The notes below the pieces were generated by a model. It ran no database searches. It had not been told where the DNA came from and was given only the letters and a program-made list of their open reading frames with translations. From Sphingobium sp. B2D3C (lineage in GTDB: Bacteria; Pseudomonadota; Alphaproteobacteria; Sphingomonadales; Sphingomonadaceae), in the NCBI RefSeq assembly GCF_025961835.1, contig NZ_JAOQOK010000001.1:1736001-1800000 (forward strand): DNA of 64,000 bases, read 5' to 3'. Every line of letters starts with the position of its first letter. The first letter of the stretch is position 1. The position numbers and the translations under genes are program-made. Positions 36,547 to 44,862 of the stretch are shown here, piece by piece.

Positions 36547-37662
36547 ATGAACGATATCAGCACGACCCGCTGGACGGTCGAACAGCTTAATCACCTCAAA
36601 CTGACCCCATCCTGCGTGGCGCCGCTCATCGGCGAGGCCGATGTGGCGCGTATCAGTGACGATGTGTGCGTGTGGGACGCCTGGCCCATCCTGCAGCGCG
36701 ACGGTTCGCCGGCGCCGGCCGATCTTTGGATGGCGCTGGCCTCCCCCTGGTTTGCCGACCCTGATGAGCGTCACGGCCACGCCCGCATCCATTTATTCGA
36801 GCGACGGGGCGAGGATTGGCGGCATTATGGCCCGGTGATGCCGGACGGCTTTTCGCCCGGCAGCCGGGAATGGTCCGGCTCGGCCTATCTGGAGAATGAC
36901 GGGCGCCGGTTGACGCTCTATTTCACCGCCGCCGGCTTTCGCGGTGAGAGCGAACTCAGCTTCGAGCAACGCCTGTTCGAGGTCGAGGCCGATCTGGTCG
37001 GCAAGGATGGCGGCTGGTCCGTCGAGAATTGCCGCAATCTGCGCGAATCCTTCCCGCGCGACCCGCGCTTTTATGCCGATCCGCTGTCGGCCGGTGGCGG
37101 CCTCGGCACCATCAAGGCCTTTCGCGATCCCGGCTATCTGCTCGATCCGGTGACCGGCGAGCATTGGCTGCTGTTCACCGGATCGCTGGCCACCTCGCAA
37201 TCTGCCTATAATGGCGTGATCGGCGCGGCGCGCGCCAAGCCCGACGCCCTCGGCCAGTGGGAGGTGACCGCGCCGATCATCAGCGCCGATGGCCTCAACA
37301 ATGAGCTGGAGCGGCCGCACATCGTGCTGGCCAATGGACTTTACTATCTGTTCTGGTCCACACAGACCCATGTGTTCAACCCGGAAGCCCCCCGCGCGCC
37401 GACCGGCCTGTACGGCATGGTGTCCGGGCAGATCACGCACGGGTGGAAACCCTTGAACGGTTCCGGCCTCGTCATCGCCAACCCGCCGGAAGCACCGCGT
37501 CAGGCTTATAGCTGGCTGGTGCTGCCCGATCTCTCCGTCACGGCCTTCGCGGACGATTGGGGCCGTGGCGAGGCTGCCGAAGGCGCCAAGCGCTTTGCCG
37601 GCACCTTCGCGCCGTTCCTTCGCCTCGCCTTGGATGGCGAGACGACGCGGATTATCGACTGA
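36547..37662 (+). CDS. Glycoside hydrolase family 68 (levansucrase/beta-fructofuranosidase type)
   Basis: A 371-residue GH68 enzyme, acting on sucrose either by hydrolysis or by transfer of fructose to make fructans. The three catalytic residues are present: nucleophile Asp44 in VCVWDAWP, transition-state stabiliser Asp194 in AFRDPGY, and acid/base Glu255 in NNELERPHIV. No signal peptide is evident, as in Zymomonas fructosyltransferases, so it could be cytoplasmic or leave by another route. It overlaps functionally with the fructokinase gene that starts 3 bases after its stop, and it carries operator 3 upstream. Whether it makes levan or only cleaves sucrose cannot be read from sequence. Confidence 0.92.
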   Translation: MNDISTTRWTVEQLNHLKLTPSCVAPLIGEADVARISDDVCVWDAWPILQRDGSPAPADLWMALASPWFADPDERHGHARIHLFERRGEDWRHYGPVMPDGFSPGSREWSGSAYLENDGRRLTLYFTAAGFRGESELSFEQRLFEVEADLVGKDGGWSVENCRNLRESFPRDPRFYADPLSAGGGLGTIKAFRDPGYLLDPVTGEHWLLFTGSLATSQSAYNGVIGAARAKPDALGQWEVTAPIISADGLNNELERPHIVLANGLYYLFWSTQTHVFNPEAPRAPTGLYGMVSGQITHGWKPLNGSGLVIANPPEAPRQAYSWLVLPDLSVTAFADDWGRGEAAEGAKRFAGTFAPFLRLALDGETTRIID

Positions 37663-37665
37663 GCC

Positions 37666-38559
37666 ATGTCGAGCGCGCGCCTTGCCGGGGTCGAGCTGGG
37701 TGGGACGAAGACCTTCGTCCTGCTCGCTCAAGGTGATCGCATCGTCGAGCGGGTTCGCATTCCGACCACCCAGCCGGACGAGACGCTGGCCGCCGCCAAC
37801 GCACAATTGCGCGCTTGGCACGCGGATGCGCCAATCGCGGCGATCGGCATCGCATCTTTCGGCCCCATCGCTCTGTCCCGCAAATCCGATAATTTCGGCC
37901 ATATGCTGCCCACTCCCAAGCCTGGCTGGGCGGGCGCCGACATTGCCGGCGGACTGACGCGCCGCATCGATTGCCCGATGGCCATCGACACGGATGTCAA
38001 CGGCGCGGCCTTGGCTGAGCATCGCTGGGGCGGCGGCCGCGATCTCGATTGCTTTTGGTACATCACCATCGGCACCGGGCTCGGCGGCGGCCTGCTCGTT
38101 GACGGCAAGCCGGTGCACGGCGCCATGCACCCGGAAATCGGCCACATCCATGTGCGGCGCGCGGCAGGCGACAGCTTTGCCGGGGCCTGCCCCTTCCATG
38201 GCGATTGCATCGAAGGACTGGTGAGCGGCCCCGCCCTCGCCGCCCGCTTCGGCACGAATCCCGAGCATGTCGCCGATGACGATCCGCGCTGGAATTTCGT
38301 GGCGTCAGACCTCGCGCAACTAGCCGCCACATTGTTCCTCACCACGGCTGCGGAGCGCATCCTGCTGGGCGGCACCGTCGCCACCAGCCGCGCTGCGCTC
38401 CTGCCAGCCGTGCGCACCACATTGCTGCGAGATCTGGGCGGCTATCTGCCCTTCCTGACGCAGGAGACGGTCGAGCAACGTTTGTGCCTCGCAGGCCTCG
38501 GCGACGAAGCCGGCCCGCTGGGCGCCATCGCGCTGGCCATGGCCGCGCTGCAGGGCTGA
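37666..38559 (+). CDS. ROK-family fructokinase
   Basis: A 297-residue kinase phosphorylating fructose with ATP. The ROK family is shown by the N-terminal phosphate loop GVELGGTKTFVLLAQG, catalytic Asp in AIDTDVNGAALAEHRWG, GTGLGGGLLVDGKPVHGAMHPEIGH and the zinc-binding HIHV...CPFHGDCIEGLVSGPAL with its His and Cys ligands. The form is close to Zymomonas-type fructokinases. It sits 3 bases after the GH68 stop and completes the pathway: transport, cleavage of sucrose, phosphorylation of fructose. A glucose kinase is not in the window. Confidence 0.92.
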   Translation: MSSARLAGVELGGTKTFVLLAQGDRIVERVRIPTTQPDETLAAANAQLRAWHADAPIAAIGIASFGPIALSRKSDNFGHMLPTPKPGWAGADIAGGLTRRIDCPMAIDTDVNGAALAEHRWGGGRDLDCFWYITIGTGLGGGLLVDGKPVHGAMHPEIGHIHVRRAAGDSFAGACPFHGDCIEGLVSGPALAARFGTNPEHVADDDPRWNFVASDLAQLAATLFLTTAAERILLGGTVATSRAALLPAVRTTLLRDLGGYLPFLTQETVEQRLCLAGLGDEAGPLGAIALAMAALQG

Positions 38560-38578
38560 GCTTCCGACGGAGCGCTTG

Positions 38579-38604
38579 CGCCGCGCAATGACGCCGGCGC
38601 GGCG
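38579..38604 (+). terminator. Possible terminator hairpin after fructokinase
   Basis: A perfect 8-bp stem, CGCCGCGC (38579-38586) with GCGCGGCG (38597-38604), starts 20 bases after the fructokinase stop. It is followed only by TTCGCTT, so it is a weak rho-independent terminator at best. Confidence 0.4.
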
Positions 38605-38651
38605 TTCGCTTGCCGCATTGGCGCTTCACATATGAACTGATCTGGAAAATA

Positions 38652-38726
38652 TGGCTGGGGCGGGAGGATTCGAACCTCCGCATGGCGGTACCAAAAACCG
38701 CTGCCTTACCGCTTGGCTACGCCCCA
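38652..38726 (-). tRNA. tRNA-Gln (anticodon TTG)
   Basis: On the minus strand the acceptor TGGGGCG pairs with CGCCCCA, the anticodon stem GCGGT/ACCGC holds a loop with anticodon TTG, and the T-arm is GGAGG TTCGAAT CCTCC. Discriminator G and encoded CCA follow. The 5' TGGGG start is typical of bacterial tRNA-Gln. Confidence 0.95.
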
Positions 38727-38894
38727 GCATCGCGCGCTGCGAGCGGCCCATATACAGGGCCGGGCGCAAATGCCAAGCGGGAGAAACGGTGGTTTGGCGA
38801 TCTCTTTCGGTGAACATCCTCCCCTTGCGCGCCCTGCCTGTTAAAGGAGCGAACGGGGTGCGGAACGAAGTTCCATCGCCTGCCCACAGGCCTT

Positions 38895-39407
38895 ATGAAA
38901 CGGCGCATGAGCAACGCCCCATCCAGTCCCGCAGCCTCCCCCCTGTTCCTGCGCGAGGAGGAAATCCGTCGCGGGATCGAGCTGCTGCAATTTGGTCATA
39001 TGGCGTTCGCACAGGCCATGGACCCAATTCTGGATGAGCATCGGCTCGGCCGCGCGCATCAACGGGCGCTCTACTTCATCGCGCGGCGGCCCAATCTCAG
39101 TGTGTCGGCGCTCATCGCGCTGCTGGGCGTGACCAAGCAGTCGCTGGGGCGCGTGCTCGATGAGCTGATCGAGCGCGAGTTGCTCGTCGTCAACAAAGGC
39201 GACCGCGACCGCCGTCAGAAGCTGCTGAAACTGACGCCTGGCGGGCAGGCCATCGAGCAGGCGTTGTTCGATGCCGTGCGCGAGCGGTTTGCAGCGGCCT
39301 ATTCGGCAGCGGGGCAATCCTCCGTCACCGGCTTCTGGCGGGTGCTGGAAAGCCTGCTCGATCCTGAAACGCAGCGACTGGTCGCCGCCCTGCAAATCGC
39401 GCGCTGA
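38895..39407 (+). CDS. MarR-family transcriptional regulator
   Basis: A 170-residue winged-helix regulator. The HTH is visible as NLSVSALIALLGVTKQSLGRVLDELIERELL and the wing as VNKGDRDRRQKLLKLTPGG (each given in part). The start may be ATG 38895 (MKRRMSN) or the ATG four codons later. It is convergent with proC, with only 4 bases between stops. Ligand and targets are unknown; no palindrome near its own start stands out. Confidence 0.88.
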   Translation: MKRRMSNAPSSPAASPLFLREEEIRRGIELLQFGHMAFAQAMDPILDEHRLGRAHQRALYFIARRPNLSVSALIALLGVTKQSLGRVLDELIERELLVVNKGDRDRRQKLLKLTPGGQAIEQALFDAVRERFAAAYSAAGQSSVTGFWRVLESLLDPETQRLVAALQIAR

Positions 39408-39411
39408 CGGT

Positions 39412-40251
39412 TCAGCTGGCCTTGGTGGACAAGGCAGCGAGAACTGCACCCCGGTCCCGCGCAGCCTTCAGCGTCTCCATGACGAGCGGAGCGAGGCCGT
39501 CAGACCGATCCAGCACGTCCAGCCCTTCGCGGGTCATGCCGCCCTTGCTTGCCACCGCATCCGCCAGATCGGCGGGCGGGCGATCCGCCGCCGCTGCGCT
39601 CAACGCGGCGCCTTCCACGGTCTTGAGCGCCATGCGCGCGGCCGCATCCGGCGCGAGGCCGAGTTCGGCGCCGGCGTCAGCCAACGCATCGATGAAGCGA
39701 TAGACGAAGGCCGGGCCGCAGCCTGCGAGCGCTGTCGCGGCATCGAACAGTTGCTCATCGTCCAGCCATTCGACCAGACCAAGGCGACTGCACATGGCAC
39801 CGACCAGATCGCGCGCCCGTCCGTCAGCCGCGTCTTCCACCTTGAGAATACTGACACCCTTGCCGACCCGAACGGGCAGATTGGGCATGCACCGGACAAT
39901 CGACTGGACGGCCGGGAAAGCACCCCGAATGCGCGCGATCGGCACGCCGGCGAGGATCGAAAGCAGTGCCGTCTCAGGCCCAAGAAGCGGTGCCGTTGCC
40001 CCGGCGACGTCCGCCAGCTGCTGCGGCTTGCAGCCGAGCATCACCAGCGTGTCACCCTCCACCGGCCCATCGAGCGCGGTCAGAACCCGCACGCCCGGCG
40101 CAACCGCCTTGCCGCTGGGGCGCACGACCGTCACGCGCTCCGCGGGCAGGCCCTCGTCGAGCCAGCGCAGCAGCATGGCCCCGGCCATGTTGCCGCAACC
40201 CAGCAGAAGAAGGTGCGAAGGCCACATCGGGCCAGCCTCAGGCTTCGCCAT
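39412..40251 (-). CDS. proC: Pyrroline-5-carboxylate reductase
   Basis: It reduces 1-pyrroline-5-carboxylate to proline with NAD(P)H, the last step of proline synthesis. The 279-residue protein has the Rossmann site LLLLGCGNMAGAMLLRW near residue 14, VQSIVRCMPNLPVRVGKG in the middle and the family signature region around ALAGCGPAFVYRFIDALADAG plus the C-terminal AVASKGGMTREGL. The start overlaps the ybjN stop by 14 bases; a start at the internal Met (MWPSHLL) would remove the overlap. It is the last gene of a minus-strand run. Confidence 0.94.
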   Translation of the reverse strand: MAKPEAGPMWPSHLLLLGCGNMAGAMLLRWLDEGLPAERVTVVRPSGKAVAPGVRVLTALDGPVEGDTLVMLGCKPQQLADVAGATAPLLGPETALLSILAGVPIARIRGAFPAVQSIVRCMPNLPVRVGKGVSILKVEDAADGRARDLVGAMCSRLGLVEWLDDEQLFDAATALAGCGPAFVYRFIDALADAGAELGLAPDAAARMALKTVEGAALSAAAADRPPADLADAVASKGGMTREGLDVLDRSDGLAPLVMETLKAARDRGAVLAALSTKAS

Positions 40252-40750
40252 GCGTCTCGATCAGGCTGGCGGCCATGGCTTCAGCGGGATTCTTGCCGCC
40301 CCACAGCACGAACTGGAAGACGGGGTAGAAGCGCTCGCACTCGTCGATTGCGCTTTCCACCAGCAACTGCGCCTGATCGAGCGTCAGCGATCCGCTGGGG
40401 CCGAGCAAGGCGCCATGACGGAACAGCAGCGTGCTACTCGCCGACCACAGCTCGAAATGGCCCAGCCAAAGCTGCTCGTTGATAAGGGCGATGGTTTCGC
40501 AGATCGCCAGACGCTTATCATCGGCGACGCGAATGTCCGGCAGCACGAGAAGCTGCAGCACCATGTCATCGTCACGCCAGATCGCCCGGACCTCATATTC
40601 GGTCCAGCTGCCACGATGGCGAGCGACCAGCTCGTCCTCGCCGACATGCTCGAAGGGCCAGTCATGCGCCTCGAAATAGGCCGCCAGCATGTCGATCGGC
40701 TCGGCTTCCTGCTCGCCGCCTGTAAATTCATCCCGGTCGATCATACTCAA
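40238..40750 (-). CDS. YbjN domain-containing protein
   Basis: A 170-residue acidic protein with a YbjN domain, a fold related to type III secretion chaperones and of unsettled function in bacteria. Segments fitting the family are IDMLAAYFEAHDWPFEHVGEDE, ICETIALINEQLWLGHFELW and a C-terminal YPVFQFVLWGGKNPAEAMAASL. The start is MSMIDRD at 40750 or the Met two codons on. It overlaps proC by 14 bases, and this pair occurs together in other sphingomonads as far as I recall, so the genes are probably one transcript. Confidence 0.85.
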   Translation of the reverse strand: MSMIDRDEFTGGEQEAEPIDMLAAYFEAHDWPFEHVGEDELVARHRGSWTEYEVRAIWRDDDMVLQLLVLPDIRVADDKRLAICETIALINEQLWLGHFELWSASSTLLFRHGALLGPSGSLTLDQAQLLVESAIDECERFYPVFQFVLWGGKNPAEAMAASLIETHGEA

Positions 40751-40888
40751 AAACCGTCAGTCCACTTCCTGTAACGGCCTGCGCCGTCCTGCCCCTGCTG
40801 GACAGCCCTTCGTAGCACGACACAGCGCAACCGGAAAGGCAGGCGGCGGCGAAGCCGCGCCCAACCTGTCCGGAATGCGATATGTTGC

Positions 40889-40908
40889 TGTGAATAAGTT
40901 GTGGATAA
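40889..40908 (-). promoter_or_regulatory. Two tandem DnaA-box-like sites
   Basis: TGTGAATAA (40889-40897) and TGTGGATAA (40900-40908) both fit the reverse of the DnaA box TTWTNCACA; the second is the perfect consensus. They are in the same orientation 11 bp apart, in the 181-base gap between ubiK and ybjN, which otherwise holds no gene. They may regulate ybjN-proC or titrate DnaA. Nothing else here looks like an origin. Confidence 0.5.
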
Positions 40909-40931
40909 ATGCGGGATAGCCGGTCGAAAAC

Positions 40932-41210
40932 TCAGCTTGCGGCCTTGTCCGACGGCTTGCCGGCCTTGGACGCACCGCCCTCCAGCGCAGCCAGCCGCGC
41001 CTCGAGTGCTTCGACCTGCTCACGCGCCTGCGCAGCCATGGCCTTGACCGCCTCGAACTCTTCGCGGCTTACGAAATCGAGCCCGCCGATCCACTCGCGC
41101 GCGCGCTCCCGGGCGTTGCTCTCAAACTCGCGCCCCACCCCAGCAACGGTCCCGGCCGCGCCGTTGATGATCTTGGACAGGTCGTCGAAAAAGCGGTTTT
41201 CACTTTGCAT
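40932..41210 (-). CDS. Accessory ubiquinone-biosynthesis factor UbiK/BMFP family
   Basis: A 92-residue member of the UbiK (YqiC, BMFP) family. In enterobacteria UbiK binds UbiJ and lipids and aids aerobic ubiquinone synthesis. The N-terminal amphipathic part (NRFFDDLSKIINGAAGTVAGV) and the C-terminal coiled coil (FEAVKAMAAQAREQVEALEARLAALE) are both typical, with length as expected. It sits between tspO and ybjN on the minus strand. Confidence 0.88.
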   Translation of the reverse strand: MQSENRFFDDLSKIINGAAGTVAGVGREFESNARERAREWIGGLDFVSREEFEAVKAMAAQAREQVEALEARLAALEGGASKAGKPSDKAAS

Positions 41211-41248
41211 GGGTCTGATCCTTCGCCGCCGCTAATGGCGGCCATCGC

Positions 41249-41797
41249 CTAGATTTGGGTACGCACGGCGGCCGGAACAAGGGTTTCGGCATCCGGGTTC
41301 ATCCGGTCGATATCGAAGGCGAGCCCGCTCGCAAAGCCCAACCAGCAAAGATAGGGCACCATCAGCCACGCCGCGACAGACCGAATCCGCCCGAAGAGGA
41401 TCGTGGTGATCGTCGCCAGCACGAGAATGACGAGGATCAGATAGAAAGCCAGCGTCGCCTGATGCGCGCCGAAGAACAAGGGCGACCAGACGAGGTTGAT
41501 GCAGAGCTGGACGATGAAGAGCGTGATGGCAAGCCCCCGCCCCCTCGCGCCGCGCGCGTGAAGGATCATCGCCAGCGCCAGGGCCATGAGCAGATAGAGG
41601 GTCGGCCACACCGTGCCGAACACCCAGCCGGGCGGCACCAATGCCGGTTTGCTCAGCGCATCGAACCAGCGATTGTCATAACCGCTGTTGGACAGATAGC
41701 CCGACACAAAGCCGAGAAACTCGATGGCGGGGATGGTGACAAGCGCCCAGCGGAGGAAGGACATCCGCAACTGACTTCGCGATGCAATCTGGTTCAC
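41249..41797 (-). CDS. tspO: TspO/MBR family tryptophan-rich sensory protein
   Basis: A 182-residue five-helix membrane protein of the TspO/PBR family, which binds porphyrins and, in phototrophic alphaproteobacteria, tunes pigment gene expression. Conserved segments are LSKPALVPPGWVFGTVWPTLYLLMALAL, LCINLVWSPLFFG and LMVPYLCWLGFASGLAFDI with many Trp and Pro (given in part). The start is taken as GTG 41797, six bases after GGGAG; a GTG ten codons upstream and ATG at 41764 are alternatives. No pigment genes adjoin it. Confidence 0.9.
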   Translation of the reverse strand: MNQIASRSQLRMSFLRWALVTIPAIEFLGFVSGYLSNSGYDNRWFDALSKPALVPPGWVFGTVWPTLYLLMALALAMILHARGARGRGLAITLFIVQLCINLVWSPLFFGAHQATLAFYLILVILVLATITTILFGRIRSVAAWLMVPYLCWLGFASGLAFDIDRMNPDAETLVPAAVRTQI

Positions 41798-41911
41798 GCG
41801 CGCTCCCACTTCATGCCGAATCCCCACAGCGTTGACATGACTTTAACGATGGCGTTGCGCCGCGCCAGCCCTTCCCGCATGCCGATTGCACGGGAGAGGA
41901 TCGCGCCTGCT

Positions 41912-42655
41912 TCATCCTGGCACGCGTGCGCCGGCAATCAGGAACTCCACATTGCCTTCCGGCCCCGTGATCGGGCTGGTGGTGAGGCCGGTGACCTGCC
42001 ATCCCGTTTGCGCCGCCAGCCAGGCCTCCACTTCCGCACAGACGCGGGCGTGAACCTCGGGATCGCGCACCACGCCGCCCTTGCCGACCTCTTCGCGCCC
42101 CGCCTCGAACTGCGGTTTGATGAGCGCGACGAGCCGGGCGGCTGGCGCCGCAAAGGTCAGCGGGCGCTCCAGCACCTTGGCGAGACTGATGAAGCTGGCA
42201 TCGCAGACGATGATGTCCATCGGCTCGGGCACATGGGAGGCCGTCAGAATGCGCGCGCTGGTCTGCTCGTGGACGATGACGCGGGGGTCTTGCCGCAGCT
42301 TCCACGCAAGCTGGTTGGTGCCGCTGTCGATGGCGTAGACCCGCGCTGCGCCACGGGTGAGCAGAACGTCGGTAAAGCCGCCCGTGGAGCTGCCTACGTC
42401 CATTGCCACCAGCCCGGTCACATCGATGCCAAACGCCTCCAGCGCGTGCGCCAGCTTGAGGCCGCCACGCGAGACCCAGGGGTGATCCCGCCCCTTGAGG
42501 ACGATCTCCGCCTCCTCCGGCACCGCCTGCCCCGCCTTGTCCACAGGCTTGTCGCCGACCAGCACATTGCCGCTCATGATGAGCGCCTGCGCGCGGGTGC
42601 GGCTCTCGGCAAGGCCGCGCTCGACGAGCAATTGATCGAGGCGCTTCTTGGCCAT
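41912..42655 (-). CDS. tlyA: TlyA-family rRNA (2'-O)-methyltransferase/hemolysin-like
   Basis: A 247-residue protein with an N-terminal S4 RNA-binding domain (KKRLDQLLVERGLAESRTRAQAL) and an FtsJ-like methyltransferase domain (AMDVGSSTGGFTDVLLTRGAA, IVCDASFISLAKVL, ALIKPQFEAGREEVGKGGVV). TlyA of mycobacteria 2'-O-methylates ribosomal RNA. The ATG at 42655 lies 2 bases after the upstream DsbD-like stop, so the two are coupled. In other bacteria tlyA often sits near dxs, but no isoprenoid gene is here. Confidence 0.91.
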   Translation of the reverse strand: MAKKRLDQLLVERGLAESRTRAQALIMSGNVLVGDKPVDKAGQAVPEEAEIVLKGRDHPWVSRGGLKLAHALEAFGIDVTGLVAMDVGSSTGGFTDVLLTRGAARVYAIDSGTNQLAWKLRQDPRVIVHEQTSARILTASHVPEPMDIIVCDASFISLAKVLERPLTFAAPAARLVALIKPQFEAGREEVGKGGVVRDPEVHARVCAEVEAWLAAQTGWQVTGLTTSPITGPEGNVEFLIAGARVPG

Positions 42656-42657
42656 GG

Positions 42658-44817
42658 TCAACGTTTCGCCAAAGCGGTGAGCTTGCCGGATGTCAGCACT
42701 TGCGGGAGGACCTGCGGCGTCGCAGCGCCGGGTGCATAGAAGAGGTACAGAGGTACGCCCGAGCGGCCATGTGCTTCGAGGAAGCGACTGATCGCCGGGT
42801 CGGCATTGGTCCAGTCGCCGACCATAGGGGCAACCCCGCCCGCCTCGAAGGCCTCGCGCACCGCCTGCGTATCGATGGCATTGGCCTCATTGACCTTGCA
42901 GGTCAGGCACCAGTCCGCCGTGAAATAGAGGAAGACCGGCTTGTTCTGCGCCCGCAGCGCGGCCAGCCGGGCCTCGCTGAACGGCTCGCCCACCAGCCCT
43001 TCGCCCGCTACGGGACGATCCCCGCGCACCAGCGCAGGCGCGGCGATTGCAGCGCCGCTCAACAGCACGGCGACCAGCCCACCCAAGGCCCAGTTGACGC
43101 CACCGCCGGCGCGCTGGCGACGCCCCAGCAGCAGCAGGGCCAGGATCACGCCGCCCGCCAGCAGTACGCCTAACAGCACACCGCCGGCACCAAGCTGCCG
43201 CGAGAGCAGCCAGAGCAGTGCCAGCGCCGTCAGCCCCATCGGCACTGCCATGATGCGCCGGAAGCGCGTCATCCACGCGCCCGGGCGCGGCATCAGTCGG
43301 CGCAGTGCCGGAACCCAGGCAATGGCGATGAACGGCGATGCCAGACCAAGGCCGAGCCCGGCGAACACCGCCAGCGCCAGCGGCCAGGGCAGCACCAGCG
43401 CCGCGCCCATGGCGGCGCCCATGAACGGCCCGGTGCAGGGCGTCGCGACGAAGGCTGCCAGCGCGCCGGTCCAGAACGCGCCCGCCTGCCCGCCTTGCCC
43501 GGCCCGCCCCTGCCCGACCGAAAGCGAGGCGATCTCGAACCCGCCGAGAAGATTGAGCGCGATCGCCACCATCAGCATCAGCAGCACCGCGATCACGCGC
43601 GGGTCCTGCAACTGGAAGGCCCAGCCGACCTGCGTGCCGCCGGCCCGGATCGCCAGCATCAGCGCCCCGAGCGCGAGGCAGGTGACGAGAATGCCGGCGG
43701 TGTAAGCCAGCGCGTCGCGCCTGGCCTGCCGCTCATCCCCGCCCGCCTTGGCAAGGCTGATCGCCTTGAGGCTGAGAATCGGGAAAACGCACGGCATCAC
43801 ATTGAGGATCAGTCCGCCCAGAAAGGCGCCACCGAGGATCAGCAGGACCGCGCCAAGCCCGGTCTTCTCGGCCGGCGCGGCCGTCGTGGCGCCGTCCGGG
43901 GCCACCGTCAGTCGCTCTCCACCCTCGGGCACAGCACCGGGCGCAGCGCTAATCGCGAGCGCGACGCCGGGTGAAACCGCAAGCACGCCTTCCACCGCGC
44001 CGGGGACGGATGCGCCCTCGGCCAGCGCGACCTCGACCACCAGCCAGTCGCCCGCACGGCGGACGGCCTGCGGCTGGGCGTAGCGCACGACCTCCTGTGT
44101 CGTCGCAAAGAACCATGGCGCGCCCATTGGCGCCGCCTGCGGATAGGGCACCGCGATGCTCAGCGTCCCGCCGGCCACAGCATATCGCGCAGGCTGATCG
44201 AGCGGACGCGGGAGGGCCGCGCGAAATCCGTCGAAGATCTTGCGGGAGGCTGCCGTCGTAGCACCATCGCCAATGGTCAGCGTAGTCGCGATCTCGCCCT
44301 GCTCCGGCACGCAGATCGCGTCCGTGCAGGCCAGCCACCGCGCCGTGCCGCGCACCGGCAAGACGGTGCCAGCCGACAGGCCCGCAGGCACGGCAAGATC
44401 GACCAGCACCGCATAGTCATGCTCGTAGACATGGTTCATCAGCCCGGCGATCAGCAGCCGATCCGGCACCGGATAGCGGAAATCGCCGATCTTCAGGCCG
44501 CTGCCCGCCGGCAAATCCCACGCGACCTGCGTCCCCTGCCCGGCATCGCCCGGATTGCCCCAATAGCCATGCCAGCCGGCTTTGGGTTTCATCACGATAG
44601 CGAGCGTGACCGTGCTCCCGGCAGCCGGCCTATCCGTCTCGGCAACCAGGCTGGCCGTGATATTCGGCGCCCCGCGCTGCGCGAACGCGCCGCCGGCCGA
44701 TGGCGCCGCAGATTGCGCAAAAGCCCCTGTCCCGACCAGCAGCGCCGCCAGTAGAACCCACGCGGTCATCAAAACGCCATTGAGCCGGCGCACAGGAAAA
44801 GCCATGAAACGGATCAT
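42658..44817 (-). CDS. DsbD/ScsB-like thiol:disulfide interchange protein
   Basis: A 719-residue membrane reductase that carries electrons from cytoplasmic thioredoxin to periplasmic thiol proteins. It has a signal (LMTAWVLLAALLVGTGAFAQ), an N-terminal immunoglobulin-like domain with CTDAICVPEQ cysteines, a central helical domain with the redox pair in NVMPCVFPILSLKAI and FVATPCTGPFMG, and a C-terminal thioredoxin domain with YFTADWCLTCKVNE. The N-domain form is of the ScsB type rather than classic DsbD. The start may be ATG 44817 or the Met at 44805. A far longer frame is antisense to phoK. It is divergent from phoK by 45 bases. Confidence 0.9.
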   Translation of the reverse strand: MIRFMAFPVRRLNGVLMTAWVLLAALLVGTGAFAQSAAPSAGGAFAQRGAPNITASLVAETDRPAAGSTVTLAIVMKPKAGWHGYWGNPGDAGQGTQVAWDLPAGSGLKIGDFRYPVPDRLLIAGLMNHVYEHDYAVLVDLAVPAGLSAGTVLPVRGTARWLACTDAICVPEQGEIATTLTIGDGATTAASRKIFDGFRAALPRPLDQPARYAVAGGTLSIAVPYPQAAPMGAPWFFATTQEVVRYAQPQAVRRAGDWLVVEVALAEGASVPGAVEGVLAVSPGVALAISAAPGAVPEGGERLTVAPDGATTAAPAEKTGLGAVLLILGGAFLGGLILNVMPCVFPILSLKAISLAKAGGDERQARRDALAYTAGILVTCLALGALMLAIRAGGTQVGWAFQLQDPRVIAVLLMLMVAIALNLLGGFEIASLSVGQGRAGQGGQAGAFWTGALAAFVATPCTGPFMGAAMGAALVLPWPLALAVFAGLGLGLASPFIAIAWVPALRRLMPRPGAWMTRFRRIMAVPMGLTALALLWLLSRQLGAGGVLLGVLLAGGVILALLLLGRRQRAGGGVNWALGGLVAVLLSGAAIAAPALVRGDRPVAGEGLVGEPFSEARLAALRAQNKPVFLYFTADWCLTCKVNEANAIDTQAVREAFEAGGVAPMVGDWTNADPAISRFLEAHGRSGVPLYLFYAPGAATPQVLPQVLTSGKLTALAKR

Positions 44818-44862
44818 TGGCCGTTCTGTAAGCGCGCGCCGCCCCGACCCCAAGGAGAATCT

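Noticed and set aside
40889..40908. Chromosome replication origin
   Set aside because: Only two DnaA boxes, no AT-rich unwinding region and none of the usual origin-flanking genes.
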